Counted from the stretch's first letter, positions 8,086 through 15,934 are shown. The stretch is 23,792 nucleotides of DNA from JBHIFB01 sp046760905 (GCA_046760905.1 JBHIFB010000045.1:1-23792); one strand, 5' to 3'. The notes: generated by a model not told the origin, from the sequence alone. Translations and numbers: made by a program.

Positions 8086-8110
8086 CATCCACCTCTGACT
8101 AGAGTATAAT
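8082..8110 (+). promoter_or_regulatory. Perfect-consensus sigma70 promoter
   Basis: TTGACA (8082-8087) and TATAAT (8105-8110) are separated by exactly 17 bases, an ideal vegetative promoter facing the SGNH cassette. The expected start of transcription is near 8117, giving a leader of about 150 bases before the ATG at 8270. No Shine-Dalgarno is seen before that ATG. The -35 lies at the right edge of the decayed beta-helix copy, where the intact gene reads GTGACG, while the -10 lies outside the homology. Confidence 0.75.
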
Positions 8111-8269
8111 CAATTTAAGCAATAGAAGATTCTTGCCTGATCGCAATCCAAGACATTAAGCGTACGGCTTATTGTATGGCAAAGAAAATGTGCTCATGGA
8201 ATCCGGTCCCGGCCTTTGAAACATGCAATAAAATCTTGCACTGAACAATCATGCTACTATAACTATGGG

Positions 8270-9325
8270 ATGAAGATTGCCCTTCCTATTCTTTCTATTA
8301 TTTTAGTCTTAGCACTAACTGAAGGTGTGCTTCGCTTTTTCTCACCCCTTCAACTTGGATTCGAGTATGTGGAAGGTGAGTTCAGACGCCCGCTCGAGTT
8401 CAAATACCAGACCGCCGGGAACAGAATGGGGTTTCACGACTTCGATCACGGCCCAAAGATGCGAGATGTCACTCGAGTTATTCTGCTTGGCGATTCCTAC
8501 GTGGCTGCGAGAACAGTCCCCATCCGAGCAACCGTGGTTCAACGTCTAGAGCATTATTTGAAATCAAAATCAAATCGAACTTACGAAGTTATATCGTGTG
8601 GAGAAGATCGCTGGGGGCAGCGTGAAGAGCTTGAGGCGTTATCAAGGATAGGCCCTCGACTGGAACCTGACTTTGTAGTAACACTGTTTTTACCATTCAA
8701 CGATGTGAGAGATAACTCGACTGAACTGCGAGCCCGGGCCTGGCGTGAGTTGACTGAGATGAGTCATTTCCGTCCGGGCTGGACACGCCTCAAATCCGAT
8801 GAAGTACCCTTTTTCCTTGTGCGGTCTTCCGTTCTTAATCAAATCATCTCATTCAGGCTTGCCAGAGTTCTGGCCACACATGAATCAGATCAAATCCCTA
8901 TCGACTACTATGTATACGCGATAGATATGGATGAAACATGGCAACAAGCCTGGAAACAGACAGAAGAGCTCCTTTTACAGACCCGCACCTTAGCACACAA
9001 GCTTGGCGCACGGTATGCTCTTGTTTCTGCATCCACCCCACACGGTGTTTTGGGAACGGAAAAAGGCTTGAAACAACTCATCGCAGTATATCCGGCCATG
9101 CGAGAACGCGAGTGGGACCTGGACATGCCCAACAAGCGGCTGAATAGTTTTTGCCAGAATCACCAGATCCCTTTCCTCTCGTTGGAGCCAGCTTTCAGAC
9201 AAGAAACCCTTCAGGGAGGTCGCCAACTTCACTGGAAATATGATGGGCATTGGAACTTCGAGGGTAACGATCTAGCTGGCGAGCTTATTGCAGACTTCAT
9301 CTTGAGTCTTAACAAAGATGATTAG
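8270..9325 (+). CDS. Membrane-anchored SGNH/GDSL hydrolase-like protein (cassette gene 1)
   Basis: This 351-residue protein starts with an N-terminal anchor or signal (MKIALPILSIILVLALTEG) and carries an SGNH-hydrolase fold: block I ILLGDSYVA (Ser76 as nucleophile), a block III-like LPFNDVRDN, and near the end YDGHWNFEGN (Asp325/His327 of the catalytic Asp-x-His). SGNH enzymes add or remove acetyl and other acyl esters, often on sugars or polysaccharides; the 'DGHW' form recalls AlgX/AlgJ-like acetyl-handling proteins. The frame is open upstream to a TTG at 8216, but the extra 18 residues are polar and would precede the anchor, so ATG 8270 is preferred. Composition differs from neighbours: CGN arginine codons and lower G+C. 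No acyltransferase partner is visible. Confidence 0.78.
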   Translation: MKIALPILSIILVLALTEGVLRFFSPLQLGFEYVEGEFRRPLEFKYQTAGNRMGFHDFDHGPKMRDVTRVILLGDSYVAARTVPIRATVVQRLEHYLKSKSNRTYEVISCGEDRWGQREELEALSRIGPRLEPDFVVTLFLPFNDVRDNSTELRARAWRELTEMSHFRPGWTRLKSDEVPFFLVRSSVLNQIISFRLARVLATHESDQIPIDYYVYAIDMDETWQQAWKQTEELLLQTRTLAHKLGARYALVSASTPHGVLGTEKGLKQLIAVYPAMREREWDLDMPNKRLNSFCQNHQIPFLSLEPAFRQETLQGGRQLHWKYDGHWNFEGNDLAGELIADFILSLNKDD

Positions 9326-9571
9326 TTTTCACCCTGCAGCAAAGTCATAAATCTATACTTGGAGGGACCTCTATACATTGGAGATTACAAGTCTGTATCA
9401 AGCTCCCCATCCACTCACAGCACCTAATCAGTTTCTCATCCAAATAATAATCGACATGAATTCCGTTGACAAATCTTCCTACCCATAATATCGTTAAATT
9501 TGTGAATCGAACAAGATTTTAAACTTACAATCTATGACTCACATTAGTTCCTTATTCCAGTTCTATCTGCC
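9326..9571 (+). promoter_or_regulatory. AT-rich gap between cassette genes with a possible promoter (9466-9494)
   Basis: Within this 246-base gap, TTGACA at 9466-9471 is followed 17 bases later by TATCGT (9489-9494), a perfect -35 with a 4/6 -10. This suggests that gene 2 can be transcribed on its own. No Shine-Dalgarno precedes the ATG at 9572 and no terminator hairpin was seen after gene 1. Confidence 0.35.
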
Positions 9572-11182
9572 ATGCCCCTAAACAAGCTACGTCATATTGG
9601 CTTTCGCGCCACCCCCTCCCTTCTGGTAATCGGTATTTTCCTACTGGGCTTCCTCGGTTCCCCTGAAAACAATGGCTGGCTTAACCGAAGCCCCTTGTGG
9701 GGTCCGGGAGATCCCTTCTATACGGAGTCAAATGCAGAAACCAAATTCATCGCAAATCCCTTCCTCATTTGGAGAGGACGCCCTCAATATAAGGGGAGCT
9801 CTCGGCATGGGCCAGCGGGAATCACGAATTTCATTGAGCATAACGCCTATGGCCTTCGTGATGACGAACTCGAAGCGAAGAAAGCTCCTGGCACTATTAG
9901 AATTCTAAATCTTGGTGACTCTGCCACCTGGGGCCTTAATCTAAGAGATCGATCTGAGACTTACTCGGATCAACTCGAAAAGCTGTTGAATTCCACTACC
10001 GGTGTGATGGGGGACGGGGGTTCAGCAGGACGTCGATTCGATGTGATAAATGGCGGAACTATTGGTTACAGCAGCTTTCAGGGGCTCCAGTTTCTCCGCT
10101 ACTGGATGGATGAGCTTCAACCTGATGTAGTAACAATCTACATTGGTAATAACGACCCCGCCCCTGCACCCATCAAGGATGTTGAGCGCGTCGGGACTAC
10201 CCTACTATCTCTGCGAAAAGTCCTGAGCCACAACCTCTTTTATCTGTTACTTAAGAAAATCTTCGTGAACCTCCATGTTGAGCAACTTGAACGAGGCAGA
10301 GAAGAACTCAAAGAGAGTGTACACATCTATCAGAGCAAGGAGGATTACTACCGGTTCCATGCCCGTGTGTCCCCTGACGAGTATGAAATGAACCTGCGAC
10401 AGATGATTCAACTCCTTCGTGGGACAGGTGTTCGAGTGATTCTTCTGAAGGTCCCAATGAACCTTCTCTGGCCCCCATCTGTGCTCCCTGTCCTCGAGCT
10501 GATGCTAGCACCACAAAAGTACTGGACGGGGGTGTACATTGCAACGGGATACCTTAAACGAGCTCAACAGGGTCTTGCTCCGCTGGGAGGAGATCTCATG
10601 GGGCATCCTTATCTGTCATTCGTCACTCCAGAGCAGTTTTCAGTCATCTGGGAGAAAAGCGGGGCAAAATCTGCCTGGAATGTTAATAGTGATCAGGTAG
10701 GAACCTGGCTGAAGCAGGTCATGGATGATGAGACAAACCCTGAATTGCAACGACTCTGGGCGACTCACAATCTGGGTGTCTGGTATTTAATACAGGGAGA
10801 TGCGAATGCTGCTGTGCATGTACTCGAAAAGATGATCAGCAAAAGTCGTAATTGTAGCCAGTGTCCCCCGGCGCGAGCCATTTCTATGACCTACCACGCT
10901 CTTGGAGTAGCATATCTTTTCCAGGGCCGGAGAAAGGAAGCCTTTGAGAAGTTTCTGAACTCTCGTGAGGTCTGGCCATTTGGCATGAGCCCTGATTACC
11001 AGCGTCGCTTCGATAGGGTCGTACAGGACTTGGAGGTCGAATGGATAGATCTACCGCATCTCTTCGCCGAGCATGATCCGGAGTTCGCCGGATCAACTCT
11101 TATCCAGGATTGGGTGCACCCGAACGCAGAAGGAAATCGGGTGATTGCCGAAGCACTAGCAGAAAAGCTCAAAAAAGAATGA
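9572..11182 (+). CDS. SGNH/GDSL hydrolase with N-terminal anchor and internal TPR-like insert (cassette gene 2)
   Basis: This 536-residue protein has one N-terminal hydrophobic segment (PSLLVIGIFLLGFLGS). SGNH blocks are clear: ILNLGDSATWG (Ser117), GTIGYSS (block II Gly ~165), IGNND (Asn194), and QDWVHPNAEGN near the C-terminus (Asp513/His516). Between blocks III and V lies a long insert. It contains helical pairs of TPR type (~residues 405-460: NLGVWYLIQGDANAAVHVLEKM and AISMTYHALGVAYLFQGRRKEAFEKF). The fold predicts an esterase or acyl-transfer role outside the cytoplasmic membrane, likely on a glycan, but the substrate cannot be read. Like gene 1 it uses many CGN arginine codons, unlike the AGG-rich flanks, and probably arrived together with it. 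Confidence 0.8.
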   Translation: MPLNKLRHIGFRATPSLLVIGIFLLGFLGSPENNGWLNRSPLWGPGDPFYTESNAETKFIANPFLIWRGRPQYKGSSRHGPAGITNFIEHNAYGLRDDELEAKKAPGTIRILNLGDSATWGLNLRDRSETYSDQLEKLLNSTTGVMGDGGSAGRRFDVINGGTIGYSSFQGLQFLRYWMDELQPDVVTIYIGNNDPAPAPIKDVERVGTTLLSLRKVLSHNLFYLLLKKIFVNLHVEQLERGREELKESVHIYQSKEDYYRFHARVSPDEYEMNLRQMIQLLRGTGVRVILLKVPMNLLWPPSVLPVLELMLAPQKYWTGVYIATGYLKRAQQGLAPLGGDLMGHPYLSFVTPEQFSVIWEKSGAKSAWNVNSDQVGTWLKQVMDDETNPELQRLWATHNLGVWYLIQGDANAAVHVLEKMISKSRNCSQCPPARAISMTYHALGVAYLFQGRRKEAFEKFLNSREVWPFGMSPDYQRRFDRVVQDLEVEWIDLPHLFAEHDPEFAGSTLIQDWVHPNAEGNRVIAEALAEKLKKE

Positions 11183-11259
11183 GTAAGCGCCTACGCAGCT
11201 GCATTATCCCATTATTAATGTAATTTTTGCACATCCAGGCAGCCTCTCCCTTACACGCC

Positions 11260-11287
11260 TAAAAGGCTATCCTTGCAAGGAGCTTTA
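11260..11287. repeat. Imperfect palindrome
   Basis: The perfect 10-bp palindrome CCTTGCAAGG (11271-11280) is flanked by TAAAAGGCTAT and AGCTTTA, which continue the pairing with two bulges. It lies about 80 bases after the stop of cassette gene 2. It lacks a following T run, so it may be an RNA-stabilising hairpin or a protein-binding site. Confidence 0.4.
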
Positions 11288-11309
11288 TCGTCTTAACGCT
11301 CCAGATGCA

Positions 11310-11431
11310 ACTTTAAATAAATTCAAGCATGACACAGAAACTGCAGCGCTTTGATATTTAGTAATACATTAGGACTGCATGATCTAAAAACTTACCAGCA
11401 ACGGGCAGGCTTTTCTGGCCCGGTTGTTTTT
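11310..11431. repeat. Right copy of the ~120-bp dispersed direct repeat
   Basis: This is the sister of 7797-7917 in the same orientation. It ends in the same hairpin and T tract and is followed, after a spacer, by the intact beta-helix gene. On the minus strand it does not encode the sulfatase start: the frame equivalent to the sulfatase N-terminus hits TAA at the fourth codon. Similarity stops at 11310, which is therefore the right-hand junction of the inserted or duplicated cassette. Confidence 0.78.
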
Positions 11432-11432
11432 T
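11399..11432 (+). terminator. Rho-independent terminator after the SGNH cassette
   Basis: CAACGGGCAG pairs with CTGGCCCGGTTG (two single-base bulges) around a short GCTTTT loop. It is followed by TTGTTTTTT within the same strand, the classic + strand arrangement. It would end transcripts coming from cassette gene 2, about 220 bases downstream of its stop. The left repeat copy keeps a weaker version of the hairpin (7889-7917) with no + strand gene in front of it. Confidence 0.6.
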
Positions 11433-11582
11433 GTTCACTTCCCGGCCACCCCTGAGATATCGGCTTTTAAATTAATCCCACCCAACCTCGCACGGAAATT
11501 GCAGTTAATCCCATATGATTTTATACAGGACCAGAAGGAGCTCTTGATTTAACCCCCGGGCCTGAACGTGGATTATTGACCC

Positions 11583-12791
11583 ATGCGCATCGTATTACGG
11601 CCTCTTTCGTCGGTTTCAGTCTTAGTCTTTCTTGTGATTCACACCTGCCCGAAAACCGTGTTTCCACCCCTCTTTGCTTACGTTTACACACAACCGATAG
11701 GACACCTTGTCAATTCCGAGAAAAAAATCAGCTTGCCGCAGGGATCATGTATCCCGTCCGGAGATCACACGAGCATTCAGAATGCGCTCGCCGGTTTCGG
11801 TTCAAAGGCCATTCTGTGTCCCGATGCGGTCTTTGAGCTCGGCGAGACAATCTACCTTACAGCAGACAGCCAGGCGATCTATACCGAAGGCTTTCCCACG
11901 GATGCTACGAGGGCCTTGCTAAGGGTCGCCGACAAAAGTGTTGCGACCGCAGTCCAGCCGGAAAACTACTCGGGCCTGAGGCTGAGTCACGTGATTATCG
12001 ACGGGAACCGGCCCGTGCTCGGGACCGCATTAGGAGCCCTGATAGAGTGGGGCGCTGCCGGCACGGGCAATCTCGTGGAATGGGTCAAGGCCTACGAACC
12101 GCGGGGCTGGTCAGTGATATACATCGGAGAGGGCGACGATCTTCAGTGTTCGGGGGCCATTGTTAGGAACAACGAATTTGGCCCGGCTGGGCATGCAGAA
12201 TACGCTATGGGTGATGGCATTTCACTGGCGTGTCGAAACAGCATTGTGGAGGACAACACGATTGTCGATGTCACGGATGGAGGTATAGTCATCTTCCAGG
12301 CACCAGGCTCTCTTGTAGCCAACAACACGATCAGAGCTGAGAACCGGATCATGTTCTACGGCATCTCTATGGAGGATTATGGGCCCTATGACGGCGATTT
12401 TACACAGACAGTGGTGACGGGGAACGTCATTGATGCCTCCGGCGCCATGATCAGGCGAGGGATCAGTATGGGGCCTCATGTAGGTTGCATCCCGATAGAG
12501 GAGGCTACACTGAGGAGCAGGGGTGCTGTGGTTACAGGCAACACGCTGATAGGTGATCACATGGGTTACGGGTTTGTCGTAAGCGGAGTGGAGGACTGGA
12601 CAGTGACCGGGAATGTCGACCTCTCCACTCATCTTTTGCCCGACATCGAGCAGGATTGTTTCGGGGAGGTTGTCGATCCCCCCGATGGCTTCCAGCTCAA
12701 CCCCCTGACATCGAACGGTACATTTCAGGAGGAGTTTGAATCAACATATACCGTATCGAAGCAGGGAGCTTCACATCGATCCGGAAGATGA
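11583..12791 (+). CDS. Exported right-handed parallel beta-helix protein
   Basis: This 402-residue protein has an N-terminal hydrophobic signal (RPLSSVSVLVFLVIHTC). From about residue 130 it shows successive beta-helix rungs with the N-x-I / V-x-G-N pattern (NNEFG, EDNTIVDVTDGG, ANNTIRAEN, VVTGNVIDASG, VVTGNTLIGDH, TVTGNVD), as in pectate-lyase-like and NosD-like carbohydrate-binding or -cleaving folds. No clear catalytic set is visible. There is no C-terminal sorting tag. The last ~16 residues (TYTVSKQGASHRSGR) look out of character, and a shift of frame near 12740 would continue with RELHIDPEDDDFEVNG, so a late frameshift is possible. A truncated copy lies at 7915-8085. It sits upstream of the atp operon by 160 bases and is unlikely to be related to it in function. 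Confidence 0.72.
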   Translation: MRIVLRPLSSVSVLVFLVIHTCPKTVFPPLFAYVYTQPIGHLVNSEKKISLPQGSCIPSGDHTSIQNALAGFGSKAILCPDAVFELGETIYLTADSQAIYTEGFPTDATRALLRVADKSVATAVQPENYSGLRLSHVIIDGNRPVLGTALGALIEWGAAGTGNLVEWVKAYEPRGWSVIYIGEGDDLQCSGAIVRNNEFGPAGHAEYAMGDGISLACRNSIVEDNTIVDVTDGGIVIFQAPGSLVANNTIRAENRIMFYGISMEDYGPYDGDFTQTVVTGNVIDASGAMIRRGISMGPHVGCIPIEEATLRSRGAVVTGNTLIGDHMGYGFVVSGVEDWTVTGNVDLSTHLLPDIEQDCFGEVVDPPDGFQLNPLTSNGTFQEEFESTYTVSKQGASHRSGR

Positions 12792-12876
12792 CGATTTTGA
12801 GGTGAATGGATCGTTACACCGCTTTGGAAGACTTTTTCGGAGACCTGCAAGTACTAGCCATTCTTATACAAAAATC

Positions 12877-12906
12877 TTGATTAATCCCGCAGTTTTCTTA
12901 TATTTT
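12877..12906 (+). promoter_or_regulatory. Candidate promoter of the atp operon
   Basis: TTGATT (12877-12882) is followed by an AT-rich stretch giving TATATT (12899-12904, 16-base spacer) or TATTTT (12901-12906, 18-base spacer). It lies about 50 bases before the first atp gene, in the 160-base gap after the beta-helix gene. The position is right for an operon promoter; the match is moderate. Confidence 0.4.
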
Positions 12907-12951
12907 AGCATTTCGCTGTAGGGTGTAAGGCTATAAAGAGGCTTTTGCACC

Positions 12952-13218
12952 TTGAGAAAGAAGACAGGGAAAAGCCGAGGACGGGGCTATGAAGAGCTTC
13001 GAGCCCTTGGAGCCTATTCCGGCCTGGGGATACAGCTCGTTCTCATAACGCTCGTTTTCTTTTACGCCGGCTGGCGGTTGGATCATTACATATTCGTCAG
13101 CTACAAGCCTGTCTTTACACTCATCCTCACGTTCCTGGGAGGAGCAGCGGCTTTTTACAGGATGTACCGTTTCCTTTTCCATCCAAAGGGGAATGGGAAG
13201 AAGGAGTCCGGGAGCTGA
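12952..13218 (+). CDS. atpZ: AtpZ-like F1Fo ATP synthase accessory membrane protein
   Basis: This 88-residue protein has a basic N-terminus (RKKTGKSRGRG) and two membrane segments: LGIQLVLITLVFFYAGWRLD and PVFTLILTFLGGAAAFYRMY. The GxGxQ start of helix 1, the 'GWxLD' turn and the short basic tail fit the AtpZ/AtpI-like family, encoded first in many atp operons and thought to help assembly or Mg2+ supply of the synthase. The start is TTG with AAGAGG about 10 bases upstream. It is followed 17 bases later by the atpI-like gene. Confidence 0.75.
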   Translation: MRKKTGKSRGRGYEELRALGAYSGLGIQLVLITLVFFYAGWRLDHYIFVSYKPVFTLILTFLGGAAAFYRMYRFLFHPKGNGKKESGS

Positions 13219-13235
13219 TTCCACGGAAAAGCAAG

Positions 13236-13622
13236 TTGACGTTCCTGAGGAGGTCACTCTTCCTCGTCCTCCTGGGAACCGCCCTTGCGATCGTCCCTGT
13301 AGAGATGAGCCTTGGCAGAGAAGCCACGATAGGTCTTCTCACAGGGTGTGGGGTTGCGCTTTTCATAGTGGTCACGAGCTTTTTCACGCTCACGTGGGCC
13401 TTCGACAAGTCCACCAGGGTGTTCTTGAAGGCCTTCGTGCTGGGTTTTTTAGGAAGGCTCGCGGTCATCGTCGCAACCGTTATAGCAATATCACGGGTCG
13501 AGTGGGCGCATCTTGCTACCACTGCTGTGTCCCTGCTCGCCTTTTACGGATTGCTGACGTTCCTCGAGATTCGTTTCTTTACCTCCCTCTTGAAAGCATT
13601 GAAGGAAGGGAAAACGGAATAA
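13236..13622 (+). CDS. atpI: AtpI-like protein (ATP synthase I family)
   Basis: This 128-residue membrane protein has four predicted helices (about residues 8-22, 31-52, 64-86 and 92-113). Placed between atpZ and atpB, it matches AtpI in size and topology; AtpI assists c-ring assembly in several bacteria. Sequence identity in this family is always low, so the call rests largely on topology and position. The start is TTG (weak GGAAAAG upstream); a later start cannot be excluded, but helix 1 begins at residue 8. Confidence 0.65.
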   Translation: MTFLRRSLFLVLLGTALAIVPVEMSLGREATIGLLTGCGVALFIVVTSFFTLTWAFDKSTRVFLKAFVLGFLGRLAVIVATVIAISRVEWAHLATTAVSLLAFYGLLTFLEIRFFTSLLKALKEGKTE

Positions 13623-13673
13623 GCGATTCTAAAAACAGAACAGCTCTTGTAACAGTAGATTGGGTAAGAACAA

Positions 13674-14525
13674 GTGCTTTCGGAAGCATCAGAAGCGGCT
13701 CATAACGGGCACCCTGAAGATCCTGAGTACATCGTGAACTACATCATGCACCACGTCCAGGATGCACACGAGCTGGATTTCTTTGGATGGAAGCTCGAGC
13801 TACCTCACATCGAACTTTTCGGGTTCGATCTTTCCATCACCAAGCACGTTGTTATGATGTGGCTCGCCGGACTCATTATCACACTACTTTTCTCGAAACT
13901 GGCCAAAAAGAGGAGCCTGTCCCCGAAAGGTAGTTACAGTAACTTCTTCGAGGTCTTTGTGGTCTTCGTGCGGGATGAGATGGTGTATAAGATCATGGGC
14001 GAGGAGACAGGCAGGAGATTTCTGCCCTTCTTCCTCACCCAATTCTTTTTCATCCTGACCTGCAATCTTCTCGGTCTTGTTCCCTTCTGCTCTACTGCAA
14101 CGGGTAACATAGCCGTTACCGGTGCCCTGGCCCTCATAACGCTCTTCATGACCCAGGTAGGTGGCATGGTAGAACAGGGCTTTTTTACCTATCTGAAGAA
14201 CATAGTTCCCCCGGGTATCCCTTTATGGCTCCTTCCAATCATGGTACCGGTCGAAATTCTGGGGCAGTTTACGAAACCTTTTGCCCTAACTGTACGACTG
14301 TTCGCGAACATGACTGCCGGACATCTGGTCATACTGAGCCTGTTTGCGCTCATTTTCATATTCAAGAGCTTCAGTGATTTAGTGAGTTACGCAGTCGCAC
14401 CTGGTGTGGTGGGATTTGTCATTTTCATCAACCTGCTTGAGATCTTCGTCGCACTCATCCAGGCGTACATTTTCACGTTTCTATCGATCATTTTCATAGG
14501 GGCGGCGATCCATCCAGAGCACTGA
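13674..14525 (+). CDS. atpB: F1Fo ATP synthase subunit a
   Basis: This 283-residue membrane subunit forms the ion half-channels of Fo. The essential arginine lies in helix 5 (FALTVRLFANMTAGHLV, Arg208), and the final helices show LLEIFVALIQAYIFTFLS with the conserved Glu and Gln. The GTG start gives a soluble N-terminus of ~55 residues (rich in His and Asp/Glu: EYIVNYIMHHVQDAHELD) before helix 1, as in the longer subunit a of Bacteroidetes/Chlorobi-type synthases. There is no strong Shine-Dalgarno, so translation may be coupled to the upstream gene 51 bases away. Function is certain; the start is less so. Confidence 0.95.
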   Translation: MLSEASEAAHNGHPEDPEYIVNYIMHHVQDAHELDFFGWKLELPHIELFGFDLSITKHVVMMWLAGLIITLLFSKLAKKRSLSPKGSYSNFFEVFVVFVRDEMVYKIMGEETGRRFLPFFLTQFFFILTCNLLGLVPFCSTATGNIAVTGALALITLFMTQVGGMVEQGFFTYLKNIVPPGIPLWLLPIMVPVEILGQFTKPFALTVRLFANMTAGHLVILSLFALIFIFKSFSDLVSYAVAPGVVGFVIFINLLEIFVALIQAYIFTFLSIIFIGAAIHPEH

Positions 14526-14563
14526 CTCCGGATGGTCACACACGAAAAAACAGGAGGTTCTCA

Positions 14564-14791
14564 ATGGACTTAGCTTTCTTCGGAGCAGCGATTGGCGCTG
14601 CAGTAGCGGTGATAGGGGCGGGTTACGGGATCAGCTACCTCTCGCGCAGTGCCCTTGAAGGCATGGCGCGACAGCCGGAGGCTTCTGCGGATCTGAGGGG
14701 TGCGATGATCATTGCAGCGGCTCTCATCGAGGGAATCGCCTTCTTTGCTCTGATCATCTGCCTGCTCACGGTATTACTTCTTCCCAAGTAG
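14564..14791 (+). CDS. atpE: F1Fo ATP synthase subunit c
   Basis: This 75-residue helical hairpin proteolipid forms the rotor ring. Helix 1 is glycine/alanine-rich, the polar loop is ARQPEA, and helix 2 carries the ion-binding carboxylate Glu56 in AALIEGIAFFAL. The Na+-type signature (Gln in helix 1 and Ser/Thr after the Glu) is absent: Ile and Gly occupy those places, so a proton-driven enzyme is predicted. A strong AGGAGG lies 8 bases before the ATG, which fits the high copy number of this subunit. Confidence 0.96.
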   Translation: MDLAFFGAAIGAAVAVIGAGYGISYLSRSALEGMARQPEASADLRGAMIIAAALIEGIAFFALIICLLTVLLLPK

Positions 14792-14815
14792 AGAGTCGAC
14801 CGAGCGGGAGGCAAC

Positions 14816-15307
14816 ATGCTCATAACCATAAATCCGGGTCTCGTGATCTGGACGATTATAACCTTCGTGATTCTCTTCTTCATCCTGAAGAAATTCGCCT
14901 GGGTTCCGATTCTAGATGCTCTGGAAAAAAGGGAGAAGACCATAAAGGATAACCTCATCCAGGCTCAGAAGACGAGGGAGGAAGCCGAGAACCTCCTCAG
15001 TGAATACAACAAGAAGCTCGATTCCATAAAGGAGGAGGCGAGGAAGCTGGTCGATGAGGGAAAGGCCATGGGGGAGATGGCCAGGGAGGAACTCCTCGAG
15101 CAGGCAAGGCGGGAGTATGAAGAACAGCTGCAAAGAGCGAAGAAGGAGATCGAGCTGGCGAAGCAGAAAGCCATGGATGAGTTCCAGGGATATGCGGTGG
15201 ACCTGACGCTTGACATGGCTTCAAGGGTTACCGAGAGAAGCCTCACAGACGAGGATCACGAAAGGCTGGCCCGCGAAGCGCTGGAGAAAGCAGCGAAGTT
15301 GAAGTAG
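14816..15307 (+). CDS. atpF: F1Fo ATP synthase subunit b
   Basis: This 163-residue subunit has one N-terminal membrane helix (GLVIWTIITFVILFFILKKF) followed by a long charged right-handed coiled coil (about residues 35-150). It is the peripheral stalk linking Fo to F1. GGGAGG lies a few bases before the ATG. Only one b-type gene is present, so a homodimer is expected. Confidence 0.94.
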   Translation: MLITINPGLVIWTIITFVILFFILKKFAWVPILDALEKREKTIKDNLIQAQKTREEAENLLSEYNKKLDSIKEEARKLVDEGKAMGEMAREELLEQARREYEEQLQRAKKEIELAKQKAMDEFQGYAVDLTLDMASRVTERSLTDEDHERLAREALEKAAKLK

Positions 15308-15364
15308 ATCGCCGGACCTCCACGAGGAAACTGGCAGTGAGAACTTTTTAGCACCGCCTTTACT

Positions 15365-15934
15365 ATGAGAGAAGAGACGATAGCGCGAATATACGCCGAT
15401 GCCCTCATGCAGGCATCCGAGGAGAAGGGGGAGAGGAAGAAGGTCCTGGAGGAGCTCGAGTCGCTTGCCTCGCTGCTTGATGAGCACGAGGACTTTCGGA
15501 TCTTTATCGAATCGCCGCAGATCGACAAGAGCGATAAGAAGAAGGTGATCGACAAGCTGTTTAAAAAAAGGTTTCACGAGTTGACTCTCAATTTCCTAGG
15601 CGTTCTCTTCGAGAAGAACAGGCAAAACCTTCTGAGAAAGATAGCCAGGGAATACAGAGCCCTGGATGATGAGAAGGAGGGGATTTGTGAGGCCACAATC
15701 ACGAGTGCGAAGCCTGTGAGCGCTGAGCTCGAGCGGGAATTTGTGAGTGTCCTGGAGAAAGCACTGGGGACCCGGATAAGGCTCAGGATAGAAGTCAACC
15801 CCCGTCTTCTGGGAGGCATTATAATTCGATACCGGGATCAGGTGCTGGATGGAAGCGTAAGGAAAAAGCTGGAGATTCTCAGGGACAGGATAAAAGCGAA
15901 GCGATTAATGGAGGGTGCATTGTATGAGGATTAA
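15365..15934 (+). CDS. atpH: F1Fo ATP synthase subunit delta
   Basis: This 189-residue subunit has an N-terminal helical domain starting IARIYADALMQA, the usual AtpH opening, and a C-terminal part with ITSAKPVS and NPRLLGGIIIRYRDQVLDGSV, the conserved delta/OSCP signature. It joins the peripheral stalk to the top of F1. The ATG lies 57 bases after atpF without an evident Shine-Dalgarno. Its 3' end overlaps the start of atpA by 11 bases. Confidence 0.94.
   Translation: MREETIARIYADALMQASEEKGERKKVLEELESLASLLDEHEDFRIFIESPQIDKSDKKKVIDKLFKKRFHELTLNFLGVLFEKNRQNLLRKIAREYRALDDEKEGICEATITSAKPVSAELEREFVSVLEKALGTRIRLRIEVNPRLLGGIIIRYRDQVLDGSVRKKLEILRDRIKAKRLMEGALYED

Larger units (their letters stand above)
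11183..11582. other. 400-base gap holding a palindrome, the right direct repeat and a terminator
   Basis: The gap contains an imperfect palindrome (11260-11287), the right copy of the direct repeat (11310-11431) including an intrinsic terminator, and about 150 bases (11433-11582) with no recognisable element. No Shine-Dalgarno is seen immediately before the ATG at 11583. Both repeat copies contain a ten-codon reading frame starting MxQKLQR (ATG at 11329 and 7816); I do not call it a gene. Confidence 0.5.

Noticed and set aside
8216..8269. Upstream TTG start for cassette gene 1
   Set aside because: The added 18 residues are polar with two Cys and precede the hydrophobic anchor; no Shine-Dalgarno supports it. 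ATG 8270 makes a normal anchor.
7797..11431. Insertion sequence or transposon with the 120-bp repeats as ends
   Set aside because: The repeats are direct, not inverted, no transposase is present between them, and their homology continues into the beta-helix gene, so segmental duplication explains them better.
14564..14791. Sodium-driven ATP synthase
   Set aside because: The c subunit lacks the Gln and Ser/Thr ligands of the Na+ motif around the essential Glu.
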